DNA of 64,000 nt from Amycolatopsis umgeniensis (GTDB lineage Bacteria; Actinomycetota; Actinomycetes; Mycobacteriales; Pseudonocardiaceae). Below the pieces are notes generated by a model. It was not told where the DNA came from. It worked only from the letters and a program-made list of their open reading frames with translations, and searched no databases. Position numbers and translations under genes: made by a program. Shown here piece after piece: positions 24,475 to 32,969 of this stretch; the stretch's first letter is position 1, and every line of letters starts with the position of its first letter. The stretch covers positions 5,642,001 through 5,706,000 of the forward strand of contig NZ_JACHMX010000001.1 in assembly GCF_014205155.1 (NCBI RefSeq), in the 5' to 3' direction.

Positions 24475-25440
24475 TCAGGCGTCCTGCCCGGCCAGCGCCG
24501 GACCCAGCACGAACTCCGGGTCCACCTGCGCCGTGAGGTCCTCCCCGGCTCGTCCGCTGCCCCAAGCCCGCGCGTTGCGGAGGTGGAACTCGACGCCCTG
24601 GCGCTGATAGCGGGCCCAGTCGCGCTGCTCGGCGTCGACGGTCGCGAGCATCGAGCCCAGCGTCTCGAGGTTGTGCGCCTCGAGTTCGCCGATCGGGCGC
24701 GCGCGGCCGCGTTCGGCGGCGCGGACGTGCCGCGAGTTCTCCATCCAGCCCAACAGCGCGTCGCCGACCTCGTCGCGCAGGAAGTCGATGTCCTCGTCCT
24801 CGGTCACCTTGTTGCCCACGACGACGAGCCGCACGCCGAAGTCCCGCGCGTAGTCGGCGTACTGCCGGTACACGCCGACGCTGCGCACGGTGGGCTCGCA
24901 TACCAGGAACGTCACGTCGAACCGCGTGAAGAGCCCGGACGCGAACGCGTCGGCGCCGGCGGTCATGTCCATGACCACGTACTCGCCCGCGTCGTCGACC
25001 ATGTGGTTCAGCAGCAGTTCCGCCGCGCCGACCTTCGAGTGGTAGCAGGCGACGCCGAGGTCGTCCTCGTCGAACTGCCCGGTGACGCCGAGCCGCACGC
25101 CGCCGAACTCGCGGAAGCAGGCCCCGAAGATCGGGTTGTCCTCGAACGGCCGGACCAGCCGCGACCCGCGTCCCGGCGGGGTCGTCTTGATCATCGCGGC
25201 CGCGTCGGCGATCCGCGGGTTGTCGCCGCGCAGGTATTCCTTGATCAGGCCCATGTTGTCGCCCAGCGTCGGCCACGCGATGGCCTCTTCCTCGCTCGCG
25301 CCGAGCGCGACGGCGAGGTGCTGGTTGATGTCCGCGTCGATCGCCAGTACGGGTTTCCCGCCGCCGGCCAGGTACGCGGTGAACAGCGAGGCCAGCGTCG
25401 TCTTGCCGCTGCCGCCCTTTCCGACGAACGCGATCTTCAC
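24475..25440 (-). CDS. CooC/MinD-like P-loop ATPase
   Basis: A 321-residue SIMIBI ATPase. The deviant Walker A is at the very start (KIAFVGKGGSGKTTLASLF), a DADIN motif near residue 37 is the A' box, and a VVMDMTAGAD stretch serves as Walker B. GNKVTEDEDIDFL follows. Best match in style is CooC/MinD-type maturation or positioning ATPases rather than ParA, since no ParB partner or parS is seen. In CooC-like proteins such ATPases load metal into enzymes; the client here is unknown. GTG start at 25438-25440 with AGGAAGGG upstream. Shares a divergent promoter gap of 118 bp with the RNB ribonuclease. Confidence 0.78.
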   Translation of the reverse strand: MKIAFVGKGGSGKTTLASLFTAYLAGGGKPVLAIDADINQHLAVALGASEEEAIAWPTLGDNMGLIKEYLRGDNPRIADAAAMIKTTPPGRGSRLVRPFEDNPIFGACFREFGGVRLGVTGQFDEDDLGVACYHSKVGAAELLLNHMVDDAGEYVVMDMTAGADAFASGLFTRFDVTFLVCEPTVRSVGVYRQYADYARDFGVRLVVVGNKVTEDEDIDFLRDEVGDALLGWMENSRHVRAAERGRARPIGELEAHNLETLGSMLATVDAEQRDWARYQRQGVEFHLRNARAWGSGRAGEDLTAQVDPEFVLGPALAGQDA

Positions 25441-25558
25441 ACCACGGCCCTTCCTGTCGTTTTGAAAAGGGTATCGGTTTTCATTTCGGCCGTAACGTAC
25501 ACCCGACTGGCCCGCACCCGAACGGGCGATCAACGGGGCCGACTCGGGATAGGGTTGG

Positions 25559-26983
25559 GTGGTGCCTCCACTCGTGATCAGGACACACACGGCCGGAGGG
25601 GACTTCGGTCGCCTGCGAGCCGAGTTCTCGCTGCCGGAGTCGTTCGGGCCCGACGTGCTCGCCGAGGCGGAGGCGGCGGTCGTCGACCCGCTCGAGTCGG
25701 CGGGGGGACGCGAGGACGCCACCGGTCTGCCCTTCGTCACCATCGATCCGCCGGGTTCCAAGGATCTCGACCAGGCGGTGCTGATCGAGCGCGTCGAGGG
25801 CGGCGGGTTCCGGGTCCACTACGCGATCGCCGATCTGGCCGCGTTCATCCCGCCGGGTGGCGCGCTCGACAAGGAGGCGCGGCGCCGGGGGCAGACGCTC
25901 TACCTGCCCGACGGCAACGTCCCGCTGCATCCGCCGGTGCTGTCCGAAGGCGCGGCGAGCCTGCTGCCGGGGGAAACCCGGCCCGCCGTGCTGTGGACCA
26001 TCGACGTCGACGCGGGCGGTGAGCCGACGGCGACCAACGTCCGCCGGGCGCTGGTCCGCTCCACCGAACAGTTCGACTACGAGACCGTCCAGGCTTCGAT
26101 CGACGCGGGGAACCCGCATCCGTCGGTCGCCGCGCTGCCGGAGCTGGGCCGCCTGCGCCGCGAGCTCGCGATCCGGCGCGGCGCGGTCGAACTCCAGTTG
26201 CCGGAGCAGGAGATCAGCGGGGATCCCGACGGCGGCTGGGCGCTGATCCAGCGGCCGCGCAACGACGTCGACGCGTGGAACGCCGAGATCTCGCTGCTCA
26301 CCGGGATGGCGGCGGCGAAGATCATGATCGACGCCAAGATCGGCGTCCTGCGGACGTTGCCCCCACCCGACGCCGAGGCGGTCGAGTGGCTGGGCCGATC
26401 CGCGCACGCGCTGAACATCGACTGGCCCGAGGGCAAGAGCGTGTCGGAGTTCCTGGCCGCGCTGGATCCGGGCCAGCCCGCCTCCATGGCGCTTTTCGCC
26501 GACACCACAAGGCTTTTGCGCGGCGCCGGGTACACCGCGTTCGACGGTGAACTGCCCGCCTTGACCACACACGCCGGGATAGGCGGCGCGTACGCCCACG
26601 TCACCGCCCCGATCCGGCGGCTGGTCGACCGGTTCGCCACCGAGATCTGCCTCGCCGTGAGCGCCGGGCGCGAAGTGCCCGCGTGGGTCCGCGCGGCGCT
26701 TTCGGAGGTGCCGGAGCAGATGACCGCGTCCGACACGCTGGCGGCCAAGGTCGAACGGGCCTGTATCGACCAGGTCGAGGTCTGGGTGATGGCCGAGCAC
26801 ATCGGCGGCGAGTTCGGCGCGATCGTCCTGCGCGCGGAGGAGACCAAGGCCGAGATCCTGGTCGAGGATCCGCCGGTGATGTCCAAGTGCACCGGCGAGA
26901 AGCTGCCCGAAGGCGAGCGGATCCGCGTCCGGCTCACCGCGGTGGACGTCGACAAGCGGAAACTGTCGTTCGAGCGGGCATGA
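25559..26983 (+). CDS. RNB-domain exoribonuclease (RNase II/R family)
   Basis: A 474-residue single-domain RNB protein. Residues 55-370 hold the RNB catalytic core: FVTIDPPGSKDLDQAV carries the Mg-binding aspartates, VHYAIADLAAFIPPG follows, and HAGIGGAYAHVTAPIRRLVDR near residue 345 is the RNB signature. There are no N-terminal cold-shock domains and only a short C-terminal OB-like part (RIRVRLTAVDVDKRKLSFE). This short form is common in actinobacteria. It degrades RNA 3' to 5'. Two GTG codons in a row open the gene. The stop overlaps the next ATG (ATGA). Confidence 0.88.
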   Translation: MVPPLVIRTHTAGGDFGRLRAEFSLPESFGPDVLAEAEAAVVDPLESAGGREDATGLPFVTIDPPGSKDLDQAVLIERVEGGGFRVHYAIADLAAFIPPGGALDKEARRRGQTLYLPDGNVPLHPPVLSEGAASLLPGETRPAVLWTIDVDAGGEPTATNVRRALVRSTEQFDYETVQASIDAGNPHPSVAALPELGRLRRELAIRRGAVELQLPEQEISGDPDGGWALIQRPRNDVDAWNAEISLLTGMAAAKIMIDAKIGVLRTLPPPDAEAVEWLGRSAHALNIDWPEGKSVSEFLAALDPGQPASMALFADTTRLLRGAGYTAFDGELPALTTHAGIGGAYAHVTAPIRRLVDRFATEICLAVSAGREVPAWVRAALSEVPEQMTASDTLAAKVERACIDQVEVWVMAEHIGGEFGAIVLRAEETKAEILVEDPPVMSKCTGEKLPEGERIRVRLTAVDVDKRKLSFERA

Positions 26984-27741
26984 TCGACGATCTCGGTGAA
27001 GTGGTCCCGCTGCGCGGTCCGGCGGCGCGGGTGGTTTCGCTCGTCCCGTCGCTGACCGAGGCCGTCGAGGTGAGCGCGCCGGGGAGGCTCGCGGGCGCCA
27101 CGGACTACTGCACCCATCCGGTCGATCTGGACGTCCCGAGGGTAGGGGGCTCGAAGTACCCGAACGTGGACAAAGTGCTCGAACTCGCTCCGGATCTGGT
27201 GCTGGCCAACTCCGAGGAGAACCGGCCGGAGGACGTGGAACGCCTGCGTGCCAACGGGATCGCGGTCTGGGTGATGGAGGCGTCGGCGACCGTGCCCGGC
27301 GCGCTCGCCTCGATCCGGCGGATCCTGACGCAGGCCTACGACCTCACCGAGCCGGATTGGCTGGTCGAGGCCGAAGAGGTGTGGCGGGAGACCCTGCCGG
27401 AGCGGTTCCGGGCGGTCGTGCCGGTCTGGCGGAAACCGTGGATCGTGCTCGGCCGGGACACCTTCGGCGGCGACGTCCTGCATCGCGTCGGAATCGGCAA
27501 CGTCTACAAGGACGACGAAGAGCGCTACCCGCGCCCGAAGCTCGAAGAGCTCCAAGCGCGCTTCGCGAGCGAAGAGGCGAACCTGCTCGTCCTGCCCGAC
27601 GAGCCTTACGAGTTCACCGCCGACGACGGCCCTGAAGCGTTCCCCGGCGCGAAGTACGTCCTGGTCTCAGGACGCCACCTCACCTGGTACGGCCCCTCAC
27701 TCGTCGAGGCCCACGCCCACCTCACGCGTTTAGTCCTCTGA
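26980..27741 (+). CDS. Cytoplasmic BtuF-like helical-backbone metal-receptor protein
   Basis: A 253-residue protein of the periplasmic-binding BtuF/FhuD-like fold: RVVSLVPSLTEAVE at the start, YCTHPVDL, VGGSKYPNVDKVLELAPDLVLA, and LLVLPDEPYEF. It has no signal peptide or lipobox and no transporter genes nearby, so it acts inside the cell, unlike classical cobalamin or siderophore receptors. It is translationally coupled to the ribonuclease (ATGA). Its last codons and TGA stop lie inside the palindrome at 27725-27789, giving the end LTRLVL. Function unknown. Confidence 0.72.
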   Translation: MIDDLGEVVPLRGPAARVVSLVPSLTEAVEVSAPGRLAGATDYCTHPVDLDVPRVGGSKYPNVDKVLELAPDLVLANSEENRPEDVERLRANGIAVWVMEASATVPGALASIRRILTQAYDLTEPDWLVEAEEVWRETLPERFRAVVPVWRKPWIVLGRDTFGGDVLHRVGIGNVYKDDEERYPRPKLEELQARFASEEANLLVLPDEPYEFTADDGPEAFPGAKYVLVSGRHLTWYGPSLVEAHAHLTRLVL

Positions 27742-27789
27742 ATGCGGTAGTTCGCGCCACGAACCAGCGCATCCAGAGGACTAAACGCG
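27725..27789. terminator. Palindrome between convergent genes (GCGTTTAGTCC type, second copy)
   Basis: Arms 27725-27746 and 27768-27789, 22 bp with one mismatch (A for G at 27741). The loop has an inner stem (GTTCG/CGAAC). Same arms as 4932-4995. The mismatch turns CTCTGGATG into CTCTGAATG, creating the TGA that ends the BtuF-like gene. Likely two-way terminator. Confidence 0.8.
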
Positions 27790-27796
27790 GGGAGGG

Positions 27797-29227
27797 TCAG
27801 AGGGTCAGGCCGGTGAGGACGGTGACGCGTTCCTCGGTGAAGTCGGCCATCGCCGACGCCGGGCCCTCGCGGCCGACGCCGGAGTCCTTCACACCGCCGT
27901 AGGGCATCTGATCGGCCCGGAAGCTCGGCACGTCGCCGACGAGCACCCCGCCGACGCGCAGCTTCGCGGACACGTCGAAAGCCGTCGGCAGATCGCGGGT
28001 GAACACGCCCGCCTGCAGCCCGAAGCGCGAGTCGTTGATCCGGCGCACGCCGTCGTCCACCGACTCCACCCGCGTGATCGACACGACCGGGCCGAAGACC
28101 TCGTCGGCCATCACCGACGCGTCCTCCGGCACGTTCGCGAGCACGGTCGGCTCGACGGTCGCGCCGTCGCGCTTGCCACCGGTCAGCAGTTCGCCGCCCG
28201 CGTCGACCGCGGCGGTGATCCACGATTCCACCCGGGAAGCGGCGGCGGCGTTGATCAGCGGGCCGACGTCCACGCCGTCCGTCCGCGGGTTGCCGGTCCC
28301 GAGCGCGCGCACCTGCTCCAGGACCTTCGCCTGAAGCTCCTCGTAGACGTCGGCGTGCGCGTACACGCGCTGCACCGAGATGCACGACTGTCCGGCCTGG
28401 TACATCGCGAACGTCGCGATCCGCTGCGCCGCGAAGTCCAGATCCGTCCAATCGGGACAGACGAGCACCGCCGCGTTGCCGCCGAGTTCGAGCGCGACGT
28501 GCTTGCGCGGCACGCTGTCGCGGATGCCCCAGCCCACCGGCACGGAACCGGTGAACGACACGACCGGCAGCCGCGGATCCGAGACCAGTTTCGCCGATTC
28601 CTCGTTGCTCACCGGGAGGATCGACCAGCTGCCGGCGGGCAGGCCGGTCTCGGCGAGGATCTCGCCGAGCAGCAGCGCGGTCAGCGGCGTCGCGGGCGCG
28701 GGCTTGAGCACGATCGGCGCGCCGACCGCGATCGCGGGCGCGACCTTGTGCGCCACCAGGTTCAGCGGGAAGTTGAACGGCGTGATGCCCAGCACCGGCC
28801 CCTTCGGCACGCGGCGCACCAGCGCGAGCCGTCCGGTGCCGCCCGGGTCGGTGTCGAGTCGCTGCAGGTCGCCGGAGAACCGGCGGGCCTCCTCGGCGGC
28901 CCAGCGGAACGTCGACGCCGCCCGGCCGACCTCGCCGCGCGACCACTTCAGCGGCTTGCCCGACTCGGCGGTGATCAGCTGAGCGATCTCTTCGGACCGC
29001 TCACCCAGAACTCGGGACACGTGGTCCAACGCGCCCGCCCGGACGTGCGCGGGCAGCGTCGCGAATTCGCCGGAGACGTCGTGCGCGGCCTGGACCGCGG
29101 TCTCGATGTCCGAAGTGGACGGAACGTGGTGCGAGCCCGCCTCACTGCCGTCGAAGGAGTGACGGACGACGACGGTCTCGCCGCCGGTGACGGGCTTTCC
29201 GGCTACCCAGAAAGGAAAGGTGCTCAC
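27797..29227 (-). CDS. NAD(P)-dependent aldehyde dehydrogenase (succinate-semialdehyde type)
   Basis: A 476-residue aldehyde dehydrogenase. The active-site Cys lies in YQAGQSCISVQR, the general base Glu in LELGGNAAVLV, and the cofactor site in SFTGSVPVGW. Its GTG start at 29225-29227 overlaps the gabT stop (GTGA), so the two are translated together; that makes succinate-semialdehyde dehydrogenase (GabD) activity, succinic semialdehyde to succinate, the likely role. The sequence style (PFWVAGKPVTGG start, KDSGVGREGP end) is nearer the glyceraldehyde-3-phosphate/lactaldehyde group than classical GabD, so substrate is inferred from context. Confidence 0.82.
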   Translation of the reverse strand: MSTFPFWVAGKPVTGGETVVVRHSFDGSEAGSHHVPSTSDIETAVQAAHDVSGEFATLPAHVRAGALDHVSRVLGERSEEIAQLITAESGKPLKWSRGEVGRAASTFRWAAEEARRFSGDLQRLDTDPGGTGRLALVRRVPKGPVLGITPFNFPLNLVAHKVAPAIAVGAPIVLKPAPATPLTALLLGEILAETGLPAGSWSILPVSNEESAKLVSDPRLPVVSFTGSVPVGWGIRDSVPRKHVALELGGNAAVLVCPDWTDLDFAAQRIATFAMYQAGQSCISVQRVYAHADVYEELQAKVLEQVRALGTGNPRTDGVDVGPLINAAAASRVESWITAAVDAGGELLTGGKRDGATVEPTVLANVPEDASVMADEVFGPVVSITRVESVDDGVRRINDSRFGLQAGVFTRDLPTAFDVSAKLRVGGVLVGDVPSFRADQMPYGGVKDSGVGREGPASAMADFTEERVTVLTGLTL

Positions 29228-30555
29228 TTGACGGCCTCCGTACGGACAGCGTGCTCCAGGACCGAGAGGCCCTCGTCGAGCAGTTCGGTGGACAGGGAAA
29301 GCGGCGGCAGCAGTCGGACGACGTTCCCGTAGGTGCCGCAGGTGAGCACGACGACGCCGGCCTGGTGGCACGCCTGCGCGATCCGCTTGGTGAGGTCGGC
29401 GTCGGGTTCGGTGGTGCCCGGCTTCACGAACTCGGCGGCCAGCATCGCGCCGCGGCCGCGGACGTCGCCGATCACGCCGGTCTCCTCGGCCAGTGCCCGC
29501 AGCCGCGGCAACACCGTGTTCTCGATGCGCTTCGCCGACGCCGCGAGGTTCTCCTGCCGCATGACCTCGATCGAGCCGAGCGCCGCGGCACACGCGATCG
29601 GGTTACCGCCGTAGGTTCCGCCGAGTCCGCCGGGCGGGACGGCGTCGAGCAGTTCCGCGCGGCCGGTGACGGCTGCCAGGGGCAGTCCGCCCGCGATGCC
29701 CTTGGCGGTGGCGATCAGATCCGGCACGACCTCCTCGTGCGTGGACGCGAACCACTCGCCGGTGCGGCAGAAGCCGGTCTGCACCTCGTCGGCGACGAAC
29801 ACGACGCCGTTCTCGGTGCACCAGCGGGAAAGCGCGGGCAGGAAACCGGCCGCGGGCTCGATGAACCCGCCCTCACCCTGCACCGGCTCCAGCACGACGG
29901 CCGCGACCTGGTCGCCGCCGATCTGCTTCTCGATGCGATCGATGGCGATCCGCGCCGCTTCGGGGCCGGACAGGCCGTCGCGGTACGGGTACGACCCCGG
30001 CACCCGGTAGACCTCGGGCGCGAACGGGCCGAAACCGTGCTTGTAGGGGATGGACTTCGCGGTCAGCGCCATCGTCAGGTTGGTGCGGCCGTGGTAGGCG
30101 TGGTCGAACACGACGACCGCCTGGCGGCCGGTCGCGGCGCGGGCGATCTTCACCGCGTTCTCGACGGCCTCGGCGCCGGAGTTGAACAGCACCGAACGCT
30201 TCTCGTGGGTTCCCGGCGTCAGCTTGTCGAGGGCTTCGCACACCTCGACGTACCCCTCGTACGGCGTGACCATGAAACACGTGTGCGTGAACAGGCCCAC
30301 CTGCTCGCGGACGCGGTTCACGACGGCGGGGGCGGCGTGGCCGACGTTCGTCACCGCGATGCCGGAACCGAAGTCGATCAGGACGTTGCCGTCGGCGTCG
30401 GTGAGCAGGCCGCCCTCGGCCGAGGTGATGTAGACGGGCAGCACCGAACTCACGCCCGCGGCGACGACGCCGGCGCGACGTTCCTGCAGCGCTCGCGAGG
30501 CGGGGCCGGGGATCTCGGTGCGCAGCCTGCGCTGTGTTTCGGTGGTGGCGGTCAC
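29224..30555 (-). CDS. gabT: 4-aminobutyrate aminotransferase
   Basis: A 443-residue class III PLP aminotransferase. Marks: FGSGIAVTNVGHAAPAVV, LFNSGAEAVENAVKIAR, VVFDHAYHGRTNLTMALT, FVADEVQTGFCRTG and the PLP lysine in LIATAKGIAGGLPL. It moves the amino group of GABA to 2-oxoglutarate, giving succinic semialdehyde and glutamate. The GTG start at 30553-30555 has CAGGAG seven bases upstream; longer frames read back over the divergent promoter. Co-translated with the aldehyde dehydrogenase and divergent from a PucR-family regulator. Confidence 0.92.
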   Translation of the reverse strand: MTATTETQRRLRTEIPGPASRALQERRAGVVAAGVSSVLPVYITSAEGGLLTDADGNVLIDFGSGIAVTNVGHAAPAVVNRVREQVGLFTHTCFMVTPYEGYVEVCEALDKLTPGTHEKRSVLFNSGAEAVENAVKIARAATGRQAVVVFDHAYHGRTNLTMALTAKSIPYKHGFGPFAPEVYRVPGSYPYRDGLSGPEAARIAIDRIEKQIGGDQVAAVVLEPVQGEGGFIEPAAGFLPALSRWCTENGVVFVADEVQTGFCRTGEWFASTHEEVVPDLIATAKGIAGGLPLAAVTGRAELLDAVPPGGLGGTYGGNPIACAAALGSIEVMRQENLAASAKRIENTVLPRLRALAEETGVIGDVRGRGAMLAAEFVKPGTTEPDADLTKRIAQACHQAGVVVLTCGTYGNVVRLLPPLSLSTELLDEGLSVLEHAVRTEAVK

Positions 30556-30625
30556 GGCCAAACTCCTGCGGACGCGAGGGACGGGGTCGCCCTCCAGGAT
30601 GAGAGCCCGGACGAGCGGCGTCAGC

Positions 30626-30646
30626 TCGACATCTTGTCGATATCGA
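30626..30646. promoter_or_regulatory. Candidate operator between gabT and the PucR regulator
   Basis: TCGACA-TCT-TGTCGA (30626-30640) is a perfect inverted repeat, overlapped by a second one, TCGATATCGA (30637-30646). It lies in the 109-bp divergent gap, 19 bp before the regulator's ATG. A site for the PucR protein itself is likely but unproven. Confidence 0.5.
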
Positions 30647-30664
30647 GGCGTAGAATTGGACAAC

Positions 30665-32134
30665 ATGGCACTGACGCTCCGCGCCCTCGCGGCCGAACGC
30701 CCGCTCGGCCTGCGCGTGCGTGCGGCCGAGGCCGGGCTCGACCGGCCGATCGGCTGGGTCCACCCCACCGAACTGACCGATCCGCAGGCCTTCCTCGAAG
30801 GCGGCGAACTGCTGCTGACCACGGGCCTCTCGCTCGACGAGAGCACGGCGCCGGAGTACGTCCGGCGACTTGTCGACGCGGGTGTCGCCGGGCTCGGTTT
30901 CGGTGTCGGCCTCAGTCACGAGAGTGTCCCTCAGTCCCTTGTGGACACCGCCGAAGAGGTCGGGCTCCCGGTTTTCGAAGTGCCGAGGAAGACGCCGTTC
31001 ATCGCGATCACGCGCGCCGTCTCCCGGGCTGTCGCGGCCGACGAGTACGCCTCGCTCGTACGCACCGGCAAGGGGCAGCAGGAACTCACCAGGACCGCCG
31101 TCGGCAAGGGTGGTCCCGGTGGGGTCGTCCGCAAACTGGCGAAGCTGGTCGACGGCTGGGTGCTCCTGCTCGATTCGGCGGGCCGGGTCACCGAAGCGGC
31201 ACCCGCCTCCGCTCGTGACTCCCTCGATTACGTGCGAGAAGACCTCGCGCGCCTGCGTGCGGGCACGCTCGTGACGACGGTGGGGGAGGACGAGGTGGTG
31301 CTGCAGACACTCGACACCCGGGCGCGTGGCGTGCTCGTCGTCGGGACCCGTGGGCCACTCGACGCCGCGGGGCAGCACATCGTCAACACCGCCGTGTCGT
31401 TGCTTTCCCTCGCGCTGGAACAGAATCGGGAACACGTCGTCGCGCTCCGGCAGCTGAGGTCGGGGCTGTGCGAACTGCTCGCCGAGGGACACGCCGAACT
31501 CGCCACCCGGACGATGAAGACGCTCTGGGGCGGGGTCCCGGAACCACCGTGGCCGGTCCTCGCCGTCACCGGTCCGGCCGTCGCCCGCCGGTCGCTCGCG
31601 GACGCGCTCGACGCCGAAGTCCCCGGTGAAAAGGTCTTCTTCGGTGAATCCGGGGCTTTTCTGGTCGCGCTCGGCGACGTGGAGGCGGCCGCCCGGCTGG
31701 CTTCCCGGATCGGCGGGCTGCACGCCGGGCTCTCCGATCCGGTGTCCACAGTGGATTTCCCGGCCGGGCTCCGTCAGGCCACGCAGGCGGCGGAAGCGGC
31801 GAAGGCCGAGCGGGCGTCGCTGGTCCGGTTCGCCGAACATGCCGGGCGCGGCTTCCTGGAGTTGGTCGATTCCCAAGCGGCGCAAGCGTTTTCGGACAGC
31901 TTGCTGGCACCGCTGCGGCACCATGACGAAACCGGCCGGGGCGAACTGGTCGCCTCACTGACCTGCTGGCTCGAACACCACGGTCATTGGGATCTGGCGT
32001 CCGCGCGGCTCGGCGTGCACCGGCACACCCTGCGCAACCGCGTACGCAAGGTCGCCGAACTGACCGGCCGTGACCTCGATTCCCCCGGTGTGCGCGCCGA
32101 ATTCTGGCTCGCGCTGCAGGTCGCCGGGCGCTGA
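30665..32134 (+). CDS. PucR-family transcriptional regulator (GabR-like role)
   Basis: A 489-residue regulator. Residues 1-130 are the PucR ligand domain (LTLRALAAERPLGLRVR, IGWVHPTELTDPQAFLEGGELL). Residues 430-485 are the C-terminal HTH (LTCWLEHHGHWDLASARLGVHRHTLRNRVRKV). PucR-type regulators control purine, GABA and amino-acid use; in Corynebacterium glutamicum a PucR-type GabR activates gabTDP. Divergence from gabT-gabD here supports the same job. The gene's stop lies within the left arm of the 32128-32209 palindrome. Confidence 0.85.
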   Translation: MALTLRALAAERPLGLRVRAAEAGLDRPIGWVHPTELTDPQAFLEGGELLLTTGLSLDESTAPEYVRRLVDAGVAGLGFGVGLSHESVPQSLVDTAEEVGLPVFEVPRKTPFIAITRAVSRAVAADEYASLVRTGKGQQELTRTAVGKGGPGGVVRKLAKLVDGWVLLLDSAGRVTEAAPASARDSLDYVREDLARLRAGTLVTTVGEDEVVLQTLDTRARGVLVVGTRGPLDAAGQHIVNTAVSLLSLALEQNREHVVALRQLRSGLCELLAEGHAELATRTMKTLWGGVPEPPWPVLAVTGPAVARRSLADALDAEVPGEKVFFGESGAFLVALGDVEAAARLASRIGGLHAGLSDPVSTVDFPAGLRQATQAAEAAKAERASLVRFAEHAGRGFLELVDSQAAQAFSDSLLAPLRHHDETGRGELVASLTCWLEHHGHWDLASARLGVHRHTLRNRVRKVAELTGRDLDSPGVRAEFWLALQVAGR

Positions 32135-32209
32135 AGGACGCCATCCCCGCATCTGATGGGGGGAAAGCGCCCTTCACCGCGTCGCATGCGGGAAAGCGTC
32201 CTTCAGCGC
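32128..32209. terminator. Palindrome with two internal GGGAAAGCG units
   Basis: Outer arms GCGCTGAAGGACGC (32128-32141) and its perfect complement (32196-32209). Between them are two near-identical 16-bp units, GGGAAAGCGCCCTTCA at 32161-32176 and GGGAAAGCGTCCTTCA at 32190-32205. It spans the gap between the convergent PucR and cache genes, overlapping both ends. Confidence 0.7.
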
Positions 32210-32946
32210 TCGGACCGGACCAGCGCGATCGGGGAGTCCCCGCATCGCCGCAGCGTGGTGCCGTTCTCGGTGGTGACCGGTTCCGCGCCGGACGACCACC
32301 ACGCCGGGACGTCGACGTCGCGCACCAGCGAACCGGTGGCCTGGCGCGCGTTGTTCGACACGATCACCCGGCCCTGGGCGTTGACCAGCGCCGCGCGGCC
32401 GCCGAGCGCGCGCAGTTTCGGCTGCAGCAGACGCTCGACCTCGCGCACGTAGATGTCCGCGCCGACGACTCCCGTGAACGTTCCGCTCCGCTGGACGGGA
32501 ACGGTGAAGGTCAGCGTGTACTCGTCGGTGCAGAGGTAGTCGACGTACGGGCCGTTGATATGGCGGCGGCCGGTGTCACGCGGGACGGTGAACCACGATT
32601 GCCGGGTGTAGTCGAGGAAGTTGTCGCTGTCGGGATCGAGACTGATGACCAGCTGGGCGGGCTCGGCGTCTCCGGTCTCGGTCCACCATTCGAAGCCGAA
32701 TTCCTGATCGGCCAGCGCGTTCGGCGCGCTGATGAACCCCGCGCCGACGACCAGGCCGCCGAGGACGTCGAAGACCTGCGGACGGAGTCTGGTCAGATCG
32801 TCGGCGGTGGCATCGGCGGAAGCGGCCATGAGCCCCTCGGCGCCGGACAGAACCGGCTTCAGTCTGCCGAAGACGTCCTCGACGAGGGCGGATACCTGTT
32901 CGACGACCTCGGAACCGGCGGACGGTGTGTCGTTCACGATGCTCAC
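32203..32946 (-). CDS. Stand-alone soluble cache-domain protein
   Basis: A 247-residue protein made of one cache-type sensor domain: an N-terminal helix, then YTRQSWFTVPRDTGRRHINGPYVDYLCTDEYTLTFTVPV and GVVGADIYVREVERLLQP, followed by LVNAQGRVIVSNN. No signal peptide, membrane span or output domain is seen, so it is cytoplasmic, which is rare for cache domains; these usually bind amino acids, amines or carboxylates. It lies 23 bp after the GntR regulator on the same strand and could sense a polyamine for it (inference). Start is GTG at 32944-32946 with a weak ribosome site. Confidence 0.75.
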   Translation of the reverse strand: MSIVNDTPSAGSEVVEQVSALVEDVFGRLKPVLSGAEGLMAASADATADDLTRLRPQVFDVLGGLVVGAGFISAPNALADQEFGFEWWTETGDAEPAQLVISLDPDSDNFLDYTRQSWFTVPRDTGRRHINGPYVDYLCTDEYTLTFTVPVQRSGTFTGVVGADIYVREVERLLQPKLRALGGRAALVNAQGRVIVSNNARQATGSLVRDVDVPAWWSSGAEPVTTENGTTLRRCGDSPIALVRSER

Positions 32947-32969
32947 CTCGGATGCGCGGATGCCGCAGC

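Noticed and set aside
24475..25440. ParA partition protein with a nearby parS or ParB.
   Set aside because: No ParB-like gene or repeated 16-bp palindromes nearby; motifs fit CooC/MinD-like ATPases as well or better.
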